From the NCBI GenBank assembly GCA_024280485.1, contig JAJRQB010000032.1:1-37866 (forward strand): a DNA stretch of 37,866 bases, given 5' to 3'. Below, piece after piece: positions 13,649 to 23,600 of this stretch; positions within the stretch are counted from its first letter, which is position 1; each line of letters begins with the position of its first letter. This DNA is from Deltaproteobacteria bacterium. Its GTDB lineage: Bacteria; Desulfobacterota; Desulfuromonadia; Desulfuromonadales; Geopsychrobacteraceae. The notes under the pieces were generated by a model, which made no database searches, was not told the DNA's origin, and saw only the letters and a program-made list of their open reading frames with translations. The translations under genes were made by a program, and so were the position numbers.

Positions 13649-15133
13649 GTGGAAAAAAGTCTTCAAACAGACCCCATCACCGCTGATAGTTTTGCGCTAC
13701 AGCATGAAATTGACCGCTTGCGACTTTTGCAACAGATCGCTCTGCTGACAGTAAGCAACCGCAACAATTCTGAAACCTTACCCCAGATTCTTACACATCT
13801 ACAGTTCGCCCTGGCCGTTGACGGTTGTGGTATTTATACAATGTCACAACCTGGCTCACCACTCTCCCTGCTGACTCGCGTCGGCATCGACGATAGCCTG
13901 GCGTGCGAGCTACAAAAAATACCGACTGGCGAAGGGTTGGCCAATATAGTTATTGACCGTGGCATTCCCCACAATTGGGTCGATCTACGCGGGGAATCTG
14001 AACTTTACTGCGGGGCAGTTCTTGACGCCGGGTGGCGCAGTCTACTTATCCTGCCGCTGATCGCTCACGGCCGCACCCTTGGAGCAATTTTCTTTTTTCA
14101 GCGTATTCCGCGGCAGTTTTCACGTACCGAAATAGAACTTCTCGAACAAATCTGCACCTTCGTTAGTGCCAGTATCGACACCTGTGAACTCCTTGAAAAA
14201 CTCGAGTGGCAGCATAGGCTGACTCAGGCCGGCCAACGCGAACTGGAACGCTCTCGCAAACAGTTGCGTGAGCATCTTCATCGCCTTGAAATTGCCAACG
14301 GAACCCTTGAACAACTTAGCCGTATGAAGGATCGCTTTCTAGCCCTGGCCTCTCATGAACTGCGCACCCCACTGACCTGCATCCTATCAGCCGGACAACT
14401 TCTTGACACCCACCTTCAGGAAGGCTCTCCCGATACCCGCGCGCTACTCTCAACCATGCTCCAGGGTGGTGAACGGCTCAACGCCCTGGTCGAAGACTTA
14501 CTCGAGATGGCGCGCATTGAGTCACGGGATATTTATCTCGCCCGCGAAAGCATCGATTTGAACCTGCTCCTTAAATCGCTGCAAGAAAAGAAACAATTAG
14601 ATGCCGATAAACGCCATATCGTGCTTCGACGTGGGAAAATCCCGGACCTTCTTTCACCTTGTGGTGATCTCCACCATCTGGAACGGGCTCTCACCCACAT
14701 TCTTGATAACGCTATAAAGTTCACCCCGATTGGTGGCTGGATTGAGATCGACGCCAGTTATACGTGCAGTGGTGAGATACAAGCGATGCAGCAACAGCTC
14801 GAACCCTTCTGCCCAAACTTTTTCAGCACGACCACGACTCCCGATATGATTGATGTTCACATCACTGATAGCGGCAGCGGGATTGACGAAAAAGAGCGCC
14901 TGCGTATTTTTGAGAAATTTCATGGTGCTGGAGATATCAGCCTTCACGGCCGGAGTAGCTGCTCACCCTCAACACCGAGTGTCGGACTCGGCCTGCCTCT
15001 GGCCAAGGGGCTTATTGAAGCCCATGGCGGGATACTCTGGAGTGAGGACCGAACAGAGGGCCCCGGTAGTGTTTTCCATGCTATGCTCCCCCTCTTCCGG
15101 CGCCGTTCTAAAATTGAAACCGAAGGGCTCTAG
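13649..15133 (+). CDS. GAF-domain sensor histidine kinase
   Basis: 494 aa, GTG start at 13649 with GGGGAG upstream. No transmembrane segment is seen, so it should be cytoplasmic. Residues about 20-180 form a GAF domain (QQIALLTVSN, ILPLIAHGRTLGAIFFF), linked by a coiled helix to the HisKA domain with H236 in ASHELRTPLTC. The HATPase domain has N354 (LTHILDNAIKFTP), DSGSGID (407-413) and GLGLPLAKGLIEAHGG. A Ser/Thr/Cys-containing insert (about 372-400) lies between the N box and G1 box. There is no receiver or cognate regulator next to it, so it is an orphan kinase; the ligand is unknown. It sits between cinA and recA, possibly in its own transcription unit. Confidence 0.9.
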   Translation: MEKSLQTDPITADSFALQHEIDRLRLLQQIALLTVSNRNNSETLPQILTHLQFALAVDGCGIYTMSQPGSPLSLLTRVGIDDSLACELQKIPTGEGLANIVIDRGIPHNWVDLRGESELYCGAVLDAGWRSLLILPLIAHGRTLGAIFFFQRIPRQFSRTEIELLEQICTFVSASIDTCELLEKLEWQHRLTQAGQRELERSRKQLREHLHRLEIANGTLEQLSRMKDRFLALASHELRTPLTCILSAGQLLDTHLQEGSPDTRALLSTMLQGGERLNALVEDLLEMARIESRDIYLARESIDLNLLLKSLQEKKQLDADKRHIVLRRGKIPDLLSPCGDLHHLERALTHILDNAIKFTPIGGWIEIDASYTCSGEIQAMQQQLEPFCPNFFSTTTTPDMIDVHITDSGSGIDEKERLRIFEKFHGAGDISLHGRSSCSPSTPSVGLGLPLAKGLIEAHGGILWSEDRTEGPGSVFHAMLPLFRRRSKIETEGL

Positions 15134-15211
15134 TCATTTATTTTCCCGACAATCAACACCTCCAATCACTTGAAAAAACAGTCGGATTCATGCTATCGCT
15201 AAACAACCCGA

Positions 15212-15265
15212 GCTGAGGATTCAGCCCGACAAGGACTAAAAATAAACATCACCGGCTCAGCCGGT
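15212..15265 (+). promoter_or_regulatory. Two small hairpins in the recA upstream region
   Basis: GCTGA-GGAT-TCAGC (15212-15225) and ACCGGC-TCA-GCCGGT (15251-15265) lie 107-160 bases before the recA start. They may belong to the recA leader or end the preceding kinase transcript. I found no convincing LexA box of the Geobacter or E. coli type in 15134-15371. Confidence 0.3.
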
Positions 15266-15371
15266 TCGAGGAGGGGCGCAGAATCTTGCCAATGACCTAT
15301 TCTGTCACTGACATAAGCAAGAATTCCTGCCAACAACAACATCATTCAACTATCAGGTAAGGGAGAAATTT

Positions 15372-16391
15372 ATGTCCAACGACCGTAATCGTGCCATCGA
15401 ACTAGCAATGGGGCAAATTGAAAAACAGTTCGGCAAGGGAAGCATCATGCGCCTCGGTAAGGACTCTGCCCTCCCCGGCATCGAAACCATCTCTACCGGA
15501 GCATTGAGCCTTGACCTGGCTTTAGGTGCTGGCGGAGTACCGCGTGGCCGCATCACCGAAATCTATGGGCCTGAGTCTTCAGGAAAAACAACTCTGGCTC
15601 TGCATATCATTGCCGAGGCTCAAAAACTCGGCGGTGTTGCGGCTTTTGTCGATGCTGAGCACGCTCTTGATATCAACTACGCGAGTCGCCTTGGCGTTAA
15701 AGCTGATGATCTGCTGGTTTCCCAGCCTGATACCGGAGAACAGGCTTTGGAAATCACCGAGGTTCTGGTTCGTAGTGGAGCGATCGACGTGCTCGTCATC
15801 GACTCGGTGGCCGCCTTGACTCCACGCGCCGAAATCGAAGGAGAGATGGGTGATTCGCACATGGGTCTGCAAGCTCGCCTCATGTCACAAGCTTTACGCA
15901 AACTGACCGCGTCAATCAGCAAAAGCAATACCTGCATCATCTTCATCAACCAGATCCGCATGAAGATCGGGGTCATGTTTGGCAACCCTGAAACCACCAC
16001 CGGCGGTAACGCACTCAAATTTTACGCCTCGGTTCGCCTCGACATACGCCGCATCGCGGCACTCAAAAAAGGGGATGAAGTGATCGGTGGCCGCACTCGG
16101 GTCAAAGTGGTCAAAAATAAAATTGCACCACCATTCAAACAAGCTGAATTTGATATAATGTACGGTGCTGGCATCTCGCGAGAAGGGGATCTGCTCGATC
16201 TTGGAGTTGACAAAGATATCATCGAAAAGAGTGGGTCATGGTTCTCCTACAACGGTGAGAGAGTCGGACAAGGGCGTGAAAATGCAAAAACTTTCCTGGT
16301 TGAGCATCCAGAGATTGCATCAGAAATTGACGACCGCCTGCGCGAACTCTACGGCTTAACAGGTGAAAAAACCGAAAAAACCAAAAGCTGA
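15372..16391 (+). CDS. recA: Recombinase RecA
   Basis: 339 aa, with AGGGAG before the ATG. The sequence is canonical throughout: [12 protein letters not shown], Walker [10 protein letters not shown] (66-74), catalytic E96 in VDAEHALD, Walker [10 protein letters not shown], and loop L2 in [16 protein letters not shown]. RecA forms ATP-dependent filaments on single-stranded DNA, drives strand exchange and triggers LexA cleavage. The C-terminus is short and charged (EKTEKTKS). It is followed by pilT after 43 bases and then recX, whose product modulates RecA. Confidence 0.98.
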   Translation: MSNDRNRAIELAMGQIEKQFGKGSIMRLGKDSALPGIETISTGALSLDLALGAGGVPRGRITEIYGPESSGKTTLALHIIAEAQKLGGVAAFVDAEHALDINYASRLGVKADDLLVSQPDTGEQALEITEVLVRSGAIDVLVIDSVAALTPRAEIEGEMGDSHMGLQARLMSQALRKLTASISKSNTCIIFINQIRMKIGVMFGNPETTTGGNALKFYASVRLDIRRIAALKKGDEVIGGRTRVKVVKNKIAPPFKQAEFDIMYGAGISREGDLLDLGVDKDIIEKSGSWFSYNGERVGQGRENAKTFLVEHPEIASEIDDRLRELYGLTGEKTEKTKS

Positions 16392-16434
16392 ATATCGAGC
16401 CGCTGCGTAACATAATTTGCTAATAAGGATCACC

Positions 16435-17622
16435 ATGAACCTCATTGATATTCTCGGTATGGCGCTCAAGTCTAACACTTCAGATATCCACCTGAAGGCT
16501 GGCTTGCCTCCCGTTTTCCGTATCGACGGCAACCTGCGGCCGCTGCCCAAGGCCCCACGTCTGACCGCCGACGACATCAAGCAGATGTGTGAAGGGATCA
16601 TGAACGAGAAGCAGAAGGTTCGCTTTGAAGATGTCCATGAAGTCGATCTCGCCTACGGTGTCCCTGGACTTGGACGCTTCCGAGTGAATGTCTTCAGTCA
16701 GCGTGGTAGTGTCTCGGCAGTATTTCGCGCTATACCCTATAAAGTCTTAACCCTCGACGAGCTCCATTTACCAAAAATACTAAAAAAAATATCGAGTGAA
16801 CAGCGTGGGCTGGTTCTGGTCACTGGCGCGACGGGCACCGGCAAATCGACCACATTGGCGGCAATGCTTGACTACATCAACAGTAATCGTACCGAGCATA
16901 TTGTCACGATTGAAGACCCGATCGAATACCTGCACCGCGACCGTAAATGCATCATCAATCAACGTGAAGTCGGCTTCGATACCGATAGTTTTGCCGTCGC
17001 GTTAAAAAGCGCCCTGCGGCAGGATCCGGATGTTATCCTCGTTGGCGAGATGCGTGATCTCGAGACCACAGAAACTGCCCTTGCCGCGGCAGAGACCGGG
17101 CACCTGGTTCTTTCAACCATGCATACCATCGATGCACCTGAAACCATCACCCGCATCGTGGCGATGTTCCCCCCTCACCAGCAACGCCAGATCCGTCTGC
17201 AGCTGTCAGGGGTTCTCAAGGGAGTTGTCTCTCAGCGTCTGATTCCTCGAGCAGAGGGCAAGGGCCGGGTCGCAGCAGTAGAGGTCATGGTCTCGACTGC
17301 ACGCATCCGGGATCTGATCGACGACCGTGAAAAAACGGTGATGCTTAAAGACGCAATCGCTCAGGGGCATACCACCTACGGCATGCAGACCTTTGACCAG
17401 TCTTTGATGAAGTTGGTACATACCAACATCATCAGTTTTGAGGAAGCGCTGCGCCAGAGTTCGAATCCTGACGATTTCAAACTTAAATTCTCCGGAATTT
17501 CCTCGACCGCTGACGCCTCATGGGCAGATTTCGAAGATAGCCAACGAGTGACAGGTAAACAGGAGGCGGCAGAGATAGCGGTAGAGAGAGACAGTGACGA
17601 AATCAAAATCGAACGGTTCTGA
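16435..17622 (+). CDS. pilT: Type IV pilus retraction ATPase PilT family
   Basis: 395 aa from the ATG at 16435 (MNLIDILGMALKSNTSDIHL) with AAGGAT upstream. An N-terminal PAS-like domain is followed by Walker A GATGTGKSTT (131-140), the Asp box TIEDPIEY (159-166), Walker B region VGEMRDLET (203-211) and the His box LSTMHTIDAPET, all typical of PilT/PilU. The tail beyond about residue 345 is extended and acidic. PilT hexamers at the inner membrane power pilus retraction. Desulfuromonadia usually carry several pilT paralogues, and which one this is cannot be told. Position between recA and recX, and a 29-base overlap with recX, indicate co-transcription. Confidence 0.94.
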   Translation: MNLIDILGMALKSNTSDIHLKAGLPPVFRIDGNLRPLPKAPRLTADDIKQMCEGIMNEKQKVRFEDVHEVDLAYGVPGLGRFRVNVFSQRGSVSAVFRAIPYKVLTLDELHLPKILKKISSEQRGLVLVTGATGTGKSTTLAAMLDYINSNRTEHIVTIEDPIEYLHRDRKCIINQREVGFDTDSFAVALKSALRQDPDVILVGEMRDLETTETALAAAETGHLVLSTMHTIDAPETITRIVAMFPPHQQRQIRLQLSGVLKGVVSQRLIPRAEGKGRVAAVEVMVSTARIRDLIDDREKTVMLKDAIAQGHTTYGMQTFDQSLMKLVHTNIISFEEALRQSSNPDDFKLKFSGISSTADASWADFEDSQRVTGKQEAAEIAVERDSDEIKIERF

Positions 17623-18070
17623 CCTCTTTGCCCGAGCCTTACGAATTCTTGGGCGGCGTGATCACAGTGAAGCCGAACTACGCCAAAAGCTTGAACGTTA
17701 CGATTTCCCGACAGCGGCCATTGATGAGGCCATCGAACGTTGCTATAGCTATAACTACCTGAATGATGAACGCTATGCCCAAGCCAAAAGCCGTGAGATG
17801 CTCCGCAACGGCCGCGGAGTCGGCCCGAGAATCCTGCTTGAACTACGGCGGCGCGGCATCAATGAAAATCTTGCCCATGAAGCACTACAGAGCGCTAGCG
17901 AAGAGATTCCCCCTGAAGATGTTTTTCTGCAGCAACTTGAACGGCGCTTCGCTGGATTCAGCTACACAGAAGCCAGCGACAAAGAACGTCGCCGGGTGGT
18001 CGGTTATTTCCAAAGGCGCGGTTTCGACCTCGGGACGATCTTTTCTTTGTTGAAAAAAACTGGTGAATAA
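17594..18070 (+). CDS. recX: Regulatory protein RecX
   Basis: 158 aa with a GTG start at 17594 inside the end of pilT. The RecX pattern is clear: three helical repeats with ALRILGRRDHSEAELRQKL, YLNDERYAQAKSREML and GRGVGPRILLELRRRGI. RecX binds RecA filaments and inhibits or remodels them. Co-location with recA is common. In many bacteria alaS follows recX directly; here a defence-type region of about 7 kb lies between them. Confidence 0.93.
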   Translation: MTKSKSNGSDLFARALRILGRRDHSEAELRQKLERYDFPTAAIDEAIERCYSYNYLNDERYAQAKSREMLRNGRGVGPRILLELRRRGINENLAHEALQSASEEIPPEDVFLQQLERRFAGFSYTEASDKERRRVVGYFQRRGFDLGTIFSLLKKTGE

Positions 18071-18160
18071 GTATTTTTGCAAGGCCTCAAGCTGCAATGG
18101 CAGAAACTGACATTTGATCACCTCCCGCCCTATTACAACCCTGCGCTTCCTCTACATCCA

Positions 18161-18480
18161 AGCTTCAGTAAAGACAAGTTCCAAACCCACCGCTTCTAGT
18201 ACATGCTTAGCAATCCCCCTTTCGGTTAGTTGATATCGACGTTTATTTCAAACGCGAAGTATTCCCCAATCTGCCCGAAGCCTGGATGGATTGTAGCAAG
18301 GACATGACCGGGTACGAAATCAATTTCACCAAGCACTTCTACAAGTTCACGCCATTGCGTTCGTTGGAGGATATCAAGGCGGATACTTTGGCACTTGAGG
18401 AACTGACAGAAGGGGTGGTAAAGGAAATTCTCGATCAGCGACTTTACTTAATCCACCAACTTGACAATAACGTAAAGTGA
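18161..18480 (+). pseudogene. Relic of a type I restriction-modification methyltransferase gene (hsdM)
   Basis: Frame fragments match HsdM in order. First SFSKDKFQTHRF, an in-frame TAG, then YMLSNPPFG (18161-18226), which is the methyltransferase motif IV region. After a frame change comes VDIDVYFKREVFPNLPEAWM and GYEINFTKHFYKFTPLRSLE to a stop at 18480, the typical HsdM C-terminus. About 150-200 codons that should lie between these two parts are missing. No intact hsdS or hsdR is seen nearby. The last 64 codons form an open frame from 18286 but are not a gene on their own. This is a decayed defence gene at the left edge of the island. Confidence 0.75.
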
Positions 18481-18496
18481 CTGTAAAAGATAAAGT

Positions 18497-19543
18497 ATGG
18501 AACGATTGAATGAAAAAAATACTCTTAATGAGGGGGTTAAATTTCTGAAATCGCTGATCGGCACATCGATCGATTTTAGGGAGAAGCATCCGATCGTCAA
18601 GGATGCACTAAAGTATCACCCCGATCTAATTTTAAAGATTGGTGGATTCCGATTTATCATCGAAGCTAAATGTTCTCTTCAGGTCGGCGCGGTTGCCAGG
18701 GCGATCAAGCAACTCCAGAAATATGAATCAGTGATTAACGATGCTATTCTTCTGGTTCTTGTTCCTTTTATGGATCAAGCTGGGATGAACCACTGCAAAG
18801 GGGCTGGTGTTTCCTGGCTCGATCTGTCAGGGAATGTCGATATTAAGGCCCCTGGTCTGCGTCTCTACGTACGGGGCGAAAAAAATAAGTACAAGCGACC
18901 GGGGCGAAAAGAAAATCCATTCTCGCCGAAAAGTTCACGTATTACGCGGCGGTTGCTCTATCGGCCTGATGAGCGGATGACCCAGCGTGAGTTGACCGCA
19001 TCGACCGGATTAAGCGAAGGGTTGGTCAGCCGGGTAGTGAGAGAGTTGGAAAAACAGCACCTTGTCTCCCGCGACGATAATAATCGGTTGTTCGCGGCTG
19101 ACCGCGGGTTGTTACTTGATGCCTGGGCGCAAGGTTACGATTTTAGCAAACATGAACTTGTTCGCGGGCATGTCGCCGGGCGTACAGGTCAAGAGGTGCA
19201 GCATAAATTAAGCATGGCATTCAACCACAGCGCTCTCGATTATGCCGCCACAGGTTCAGGGGCGGCCTGGCAGTACTCAAAGTTTGCCTCGTTCCGTATT
19301 GCCAGTTTTTATCTGAGTGAATGGCCAGATGATGCAACGCTCGAGGCAACAGGTTTTCGTGAAGTTGATAAGGGTGAAAACGTTTGGTTGCTTCTGCCGA
19401 AAGACGAGGATGTGTTTTTTGATATTGAGCATATCGATACAGTTTCCTGTGTACATCCTGTCCAGGCTTGGCTCGATTTGAAATCGCACCCGGAGCGAGC
19501 GGAAGAAGCAGCGGAAGAGTTACGGCATCAGATAAATTTATAG
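18497..19543 (+). CDS. AbiEi-type antitoxin/regulator with PD-(D/E)XK-like N-terminus
   Basis: 348 aa. The N-terminal 100 residues contain P42-D43 (YHPDLILKIGG), E56-A-K58 (FIIEAKC) and a following QLQKY helix, the layout of a PD-(D/E)XK nuclease fold. Residues about 145-215 form a winged helix-turn-helix (MTQRELTASTGLSEGLVSRVVRELE). The C-terminal part (SFYLSEWPDDATLEATGFRE, DTVSCVHPVQAWLDL) resembles type IV AbiEi-family proteins. The gene ends 13 bases before an AbiEii-like nucleotidyltransferase gene, the usual pairing of antitoxin with toxin. AbiEi proteins repress their own operon. The nuclease-like domain may be active or a relic used for binding. The ATG at 18497 has only a weak ribosome site. 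Confidence 0.75.
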   Translation: MERLNEKNTLNEGVKFLKSLIGTSIDFREKHPIVKDALKYHPDLILKIGGFRFIIEAKCSLQVGAVARAIKQLQKYESVINDAILLVLVPFMDQAGMNHCKGAGVSWLDLSGNVDIKAPGLRLYVRGEKNKYKRPGRKENPFSPKSSRITRRLLYRPDERMTQRELTASTGLSEGLVSRVVRELEKQHLVSRDDNNRLFAADRGLLLDAWAQGYDFSKHELVRGHVAGRTGQEVQHKLSMAFNHSALDYAATGSGAAWQYSKFASFRIASFYLSEWPDDATLEATGFREVDKGENVWLLLPKDEDVFFDIEHIDTVSCVHPVQAWLDLKSHPERAEEAAEELRHQINL

Positions 19544-19556
19544 GAGGGGTAACAAG

Positions 19557-20399
19557 GTGGAAGACAACTTACGGATTGAACACTACACCCGCGAGCAGAC
19601 CATTCAGATAGAGACCATCGCTCTTTCGGTGGCGACAGTTCTCGGCTCTTACCTTAACGATATGGTTATCGTCGGCGGCCTGGTGCCAACCTTGCTGATT
19701 CCACATCATGAGTTACCCGAAGGTGCAGATCCCCATGTCGGCACGATGGATCTAGACCTCGGGCTCGACATCACTATTTTCGATAAGAAGCGCTACGCCG
19801 AAATTTCAGAAAGCCTGCGTTCAAACGGTTTTGAGCCGGACACCAACGATAACGGAAACCCATCACGGCAACGATGGCGACATTCAACCCTGCCCCAGAT
19901 CACCATCGATTTTCTGATTCAACCGACCAGAGAAGCAGACACTCCAGGCGGCATAAAGAGCCTTGAGCCAGACTTCGCCGCCTTTATTATTCCGGGACTG
20001 GAACTTGCTTTTAACGATCCAATTGAGATTAAGCTCTCCGGTAAAAATGTCTGGGGAGAAGATCTGACTCGCACGATAAAAGTATGCAATCCCGGAGTTT
20101 TTATCGTACTCAAAGCGTTGGCAAATCAGCATCGTCGCAAACCGAAAGATGCGTATGATCTTTATTATCTGATCCGTAATTTCGGCACGGGTGTTGAAGA
20201 TGTCGCTTTCTTTCTGAAACCGCTACGAGCAACAGAAATTGGGGCGGGTGCTATTGAGTTTTTACGTGAAGAGTTCGCTGAGGTTGATAGTACCGGCCCC
20301 AAACGGGTCGCGAAGTTTCTGGGAACCGATGATGATCCAGAGTTAAAAGCAGATGTGGTTGGTTATGTTGCTGAACTGTTGCGGTTGATCGAGCACTAA
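19557..20399 (+). CDS. AbiEii/AbiGii-like nucleotidyltransferase toxin
   Basis: 280 aa, GTG start at 19557 with GGAGGGG upstream. The nucleotidyltransferase signature is present: VGG (39-41), then D65-L-D67 in GTMDLDLGLD, third acidic D118 in ITIDFLIQP, and a basic/KDxYDL segment (KPKDAYDLYYLIRNFG, about 195-210) seen in AbiEii-type proteins. Members transfer nucleotides to targets such as tRNA and act as toxins in abortive-infection type IV systems. It follows the AbiEi-like gene by 13 bases, so the pair is probably one operon. No membrane segment is seen. The specific target is unknown. Confidence 0.8.
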   Translation: MEDNLRIEHYTREQTIQIETIALSVATVLGSYLNDMVIVGGLVPTLLIPHHELPEGADPHVGTMDLDLGLDITIFDKKRYAEISESLRSNGFEPDTNDNGNPSRQRWRHSTLPQITIDFLIQPTREADTPGGIKSLEPDFAAFIIPGLELAFNDPIEIKLSGKNVWGEDLTRTIKVCNPGVFIVLKALANQHRRKPKDAYDLYYLIRNFGTGVEDVAFFLKPLRATEIGAGAIEFLREEFAEVDSTGPKRVAKFLGTDDDPELKADVVGYVAELLRLIEH

Positions 20400-20433
20400 C
20401 GATTAATGTGAAGATGGATAGATTGAGTATCAA

Positions 20434-20469
20434 CGACCCAGCGACCGACCCAGTTACCGACCCAGTTGG
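20434..20469 (+). repeat. Three 12-base tandem repeats upstream of the NACHT gene
   Basis: CGACCCAGCGAC, CGACCCAGTTAC and CGACCCAGTTGG lie in tandem. Read in one frame they give NDPATDPVTDPVGSV and a stop, like the TDPVTDPV or TDQVTDQV linker strings found in some ATPase/helicase-type transcription regulators, so this may be a scrap of another lost gene. AAATAAATCCGTCCCC at 20536 also resembles a dispersed sequence that I associate with REP-type repeats; this is weak. Confidence 0.4.
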
Positions 20470-20605
20470 TTCTGTATGAAATGTGTTGATTGTTTCTGGG
20501 TTAAATTATGAAGCATTGCTTAAATTTGCCCGAAAAAATAAATCCGTCCCCTTTTCTCTCGGGACCGATTGAATACGCTTTGCTTCGCATGGGCTAGGGG
20601 TATAA

Positions 20606-23600
20606 ATGAACAGATACGACTGGAAAAGATTTTGGTGTCAACGAACCGGCGGATTCAGTCTGCAGGATGAGGGTTATTTATTCGATCCAGATGGCGAGTA
20701 TGGTGCCATCTACAATCCAGACGTTAAGACCTTTGCTGAAATTGATAATTACCCAGTTCTGGCACTCTTGGGTGAGCCAGGTATCGGGAAATCATTTGCG
20801 TTAGAGCAAATGATAGAGAGTACTCGTGAAAAGGTTTCTTTAGACAATGGGCATGTTCTTGCCCTGAATCTGAACTCTTATGCGAGCGAAAGTCGCCTCG
20901 AAAGAAAAATATTTGAGAGTTTGGAGTTCAAGGCATGGCATCAGGGTGACGGCCCACTGTATATTTTTTTGGATAGCCTAGATGAATGCCTCCTGAGTAT
21001 CCCAACAATTTCCCGTCTTTTAGCTACCGAGTTCAACGAATACCCGTGTGATAATCTTTTTTTCAGAATTACCTGTAGAACGTTGGTGTGGCCAGACGGC
21101 CTAGAATCCTCTCTCTGTGACCATTGGGGGGAAGAGAATGTCGCCGTATTTGAACTGACTCCATTACGCAGAATAGATGTTACTAACGCCGTTACAGCCA
21201 ACAACCTTGATCCCGTGCAGTTTACCCAGGAAATCAAGGATCGTGACGTTGTTCCTTTTGCAATCAAACCCCTTACCCTGAAAATGCTGATCGATATTTT
21301 CAAGCAAAATGACAATTTGCCAAACACTAAAAAGGATATTTTCCATAAAGGCTGTTTATTGCTTGCAGAAGAGTCTAGCAACTCAAGATCTGATGCGCAG
21401 CAACTTGGAAAATTAAACCCGCTGCAGAGACTTATTATTGCAGCAAGAATTGCGGCTTTGACTATTTATGGTGGCAAAACCTCCATCTGGCTGGGAACAG
21501 ACTACGAAGCAGAAATAGAAACAGACCTGACCCTAACAAGCATGGCAGGTGCGGAAATATGTTCAGGGACTATGCTCGAAGTAACCCCCACGTCATTGAG
21601 AGAAACGCTCGACACAGGTTTATTCACCGCACGAGGCCAGCAGCGCATCGGCTGGGCACATCAGTCATATGCGGAATACTTAGCCGCTTGGTACTTGAGT
21701 CACCGCAATGTGGGCCTTAAACAAATCATCACACTCTTTTGCCATCCTGAAAGTTTTGGCAAGAAATTGATCCCTCAACTGACTGAAACAGCAGCATGGC
21801 TGGGCAGCATAGACAATGACTTTTTCTCTCATCTTATGACCATAGATCCAGAAACACTTCTGATGAGTGATTTCGGTGCGGTTGCGAACAAGGATAAAGA
21901 AAATCTTATTGAACAACTGTTGCTCCGCTATGAAAGCGGTGAAGCAGTTGACAGTGATTGGGACTTAAAGGGTCACTACTGTAAATTGGTGCATCCGGGT
22001 TTAGCGGAACAGCTTCAGCCTTACATAGTCAGCTCGACGTTTGGCCGTATTGTGCGAAGAGTCGCAATTGAAATTGCTGATGCCTGTAACCTGGAATCAT
22101 TGCAAAACGAACTACTGACGATTGCCCTGGAAGTCGATGAAGAAGAGCATATCCGCAATAGTGCCACACGAGCGATTTGCAACTTTAACAATAAAGAAAT
22201 TTGCCAACAGTTAAAGCCGCTAGCATTTGGTGAGGCTGGCGATGATCCTGACGATCAGTTGAAAGGCAAGGCACTTAGTGTGCTGTGGCCGAAGTCAATA
22301 ACAGCAGAAGAGCTGTTTTTTTGCCTGACCCCTCCTAAGAATAAAAACCTTATTGGCTCTTATCATATGTTTATGTCAGAAGGCATCGCTCAAGGTTTTA
22401 GTGCTGCGAACGTCACTACGGCACTTGCTTGGGTTGAAGGTCTTTCGGGCACACTGTGTGAGGATTTTCCTCATCGGAAATTAATCCAGGGGATACTTGC
22501 CAAATCATTAGATTTACTTTCTCAGCCCGGTGTACCCAATGCGTTTGTACGTTGTCTGCTGGCATTAACCAAAAAATATAAATATGAGCCCCTGAGAAAA
22601 GTATTGGGGCCCGCTGAAGATCAAAAGCGCTACCAAATCATTGAAGAAATCTTTAGCCTACTAGAAAGTGGCCTCGTGAGTCCGGGAGGATATGAGTATT
22701 CATCTGCCCAGCTACTTTCAACAAAAGATGTTCCTTGGTTAATTGAGCGGCGACGGCGTGAACAGTCGGTGATAATTCGAGAAAAAATAGCTGATATCAT
22801 TGAATATTTATATGTCTACGAACAGGCTGACTTAATTTTAACAGCTTGTGTACAAGACGCTGTTCTTGCTGAAAAATTTAAAAATATTCGCGACGCCGTT
22901 GCTTTAGAATCTCCGGAAGCGGATGAAATGCGCAGCCGCGCCAAGGCAACGGAGTCGGAAAGAGAGAAGATCCACCCAACCCCATTAATGCGCGTCTATG
23001 CGAATCTGGAACAGACCGAGGCGGGAAATGCTGACGCCTGGTGCGACTTGCTATTCAACATGGGACTTGATGAATACGGCTATGGAACTTGGCCTAACAA
23101 AGATATCCGTAATGAAGAGTGTTGGAATAACCTTGGGGAAGAGGGAAAACAACGAATTATCGTAGCAGCCAAAAGATATATTTTAAAGGGTACACCGAAC
23201 CTCGAACCACTTTTTACCACCAGTTACAAAATCTCGACCGTTGCATCAGATTTCGCGCTTCGACTTCTTAATAATGAGGATCCGGCCTTTGCCATACAGC
23301 TTGACGTTTCGATCCTTGAAAAGTGGGCCGCCGTTATCTTTTATTTTGCTCAAGATGGAGAGGAGCTAAGTACATCATTACTGCAAAAACTGCATCAATC
23401 ATCCCCCAATGCCATTGCCAAGGTCGTGACTAAAATCATTGATACTGACAAACAGGGTCACTTCCTTTCGTTGCATCAAGCTAAATCAGTATGGAGTGAA
23501 CAGCTATCAGACATCGCTTTAGCTAAAGTACGTGGCTGTGATTTGTCATCAAGAATGCGGGATCAAATACTGGAAATACTGCTGCAGCAAGGCATTGTCG

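Noticed and set aside
15134-15371. Riboswitch or LexA box in front of recA
   Set aside because: Two small hairpins are present but I could not match any known riboswitch core or an SOS box.
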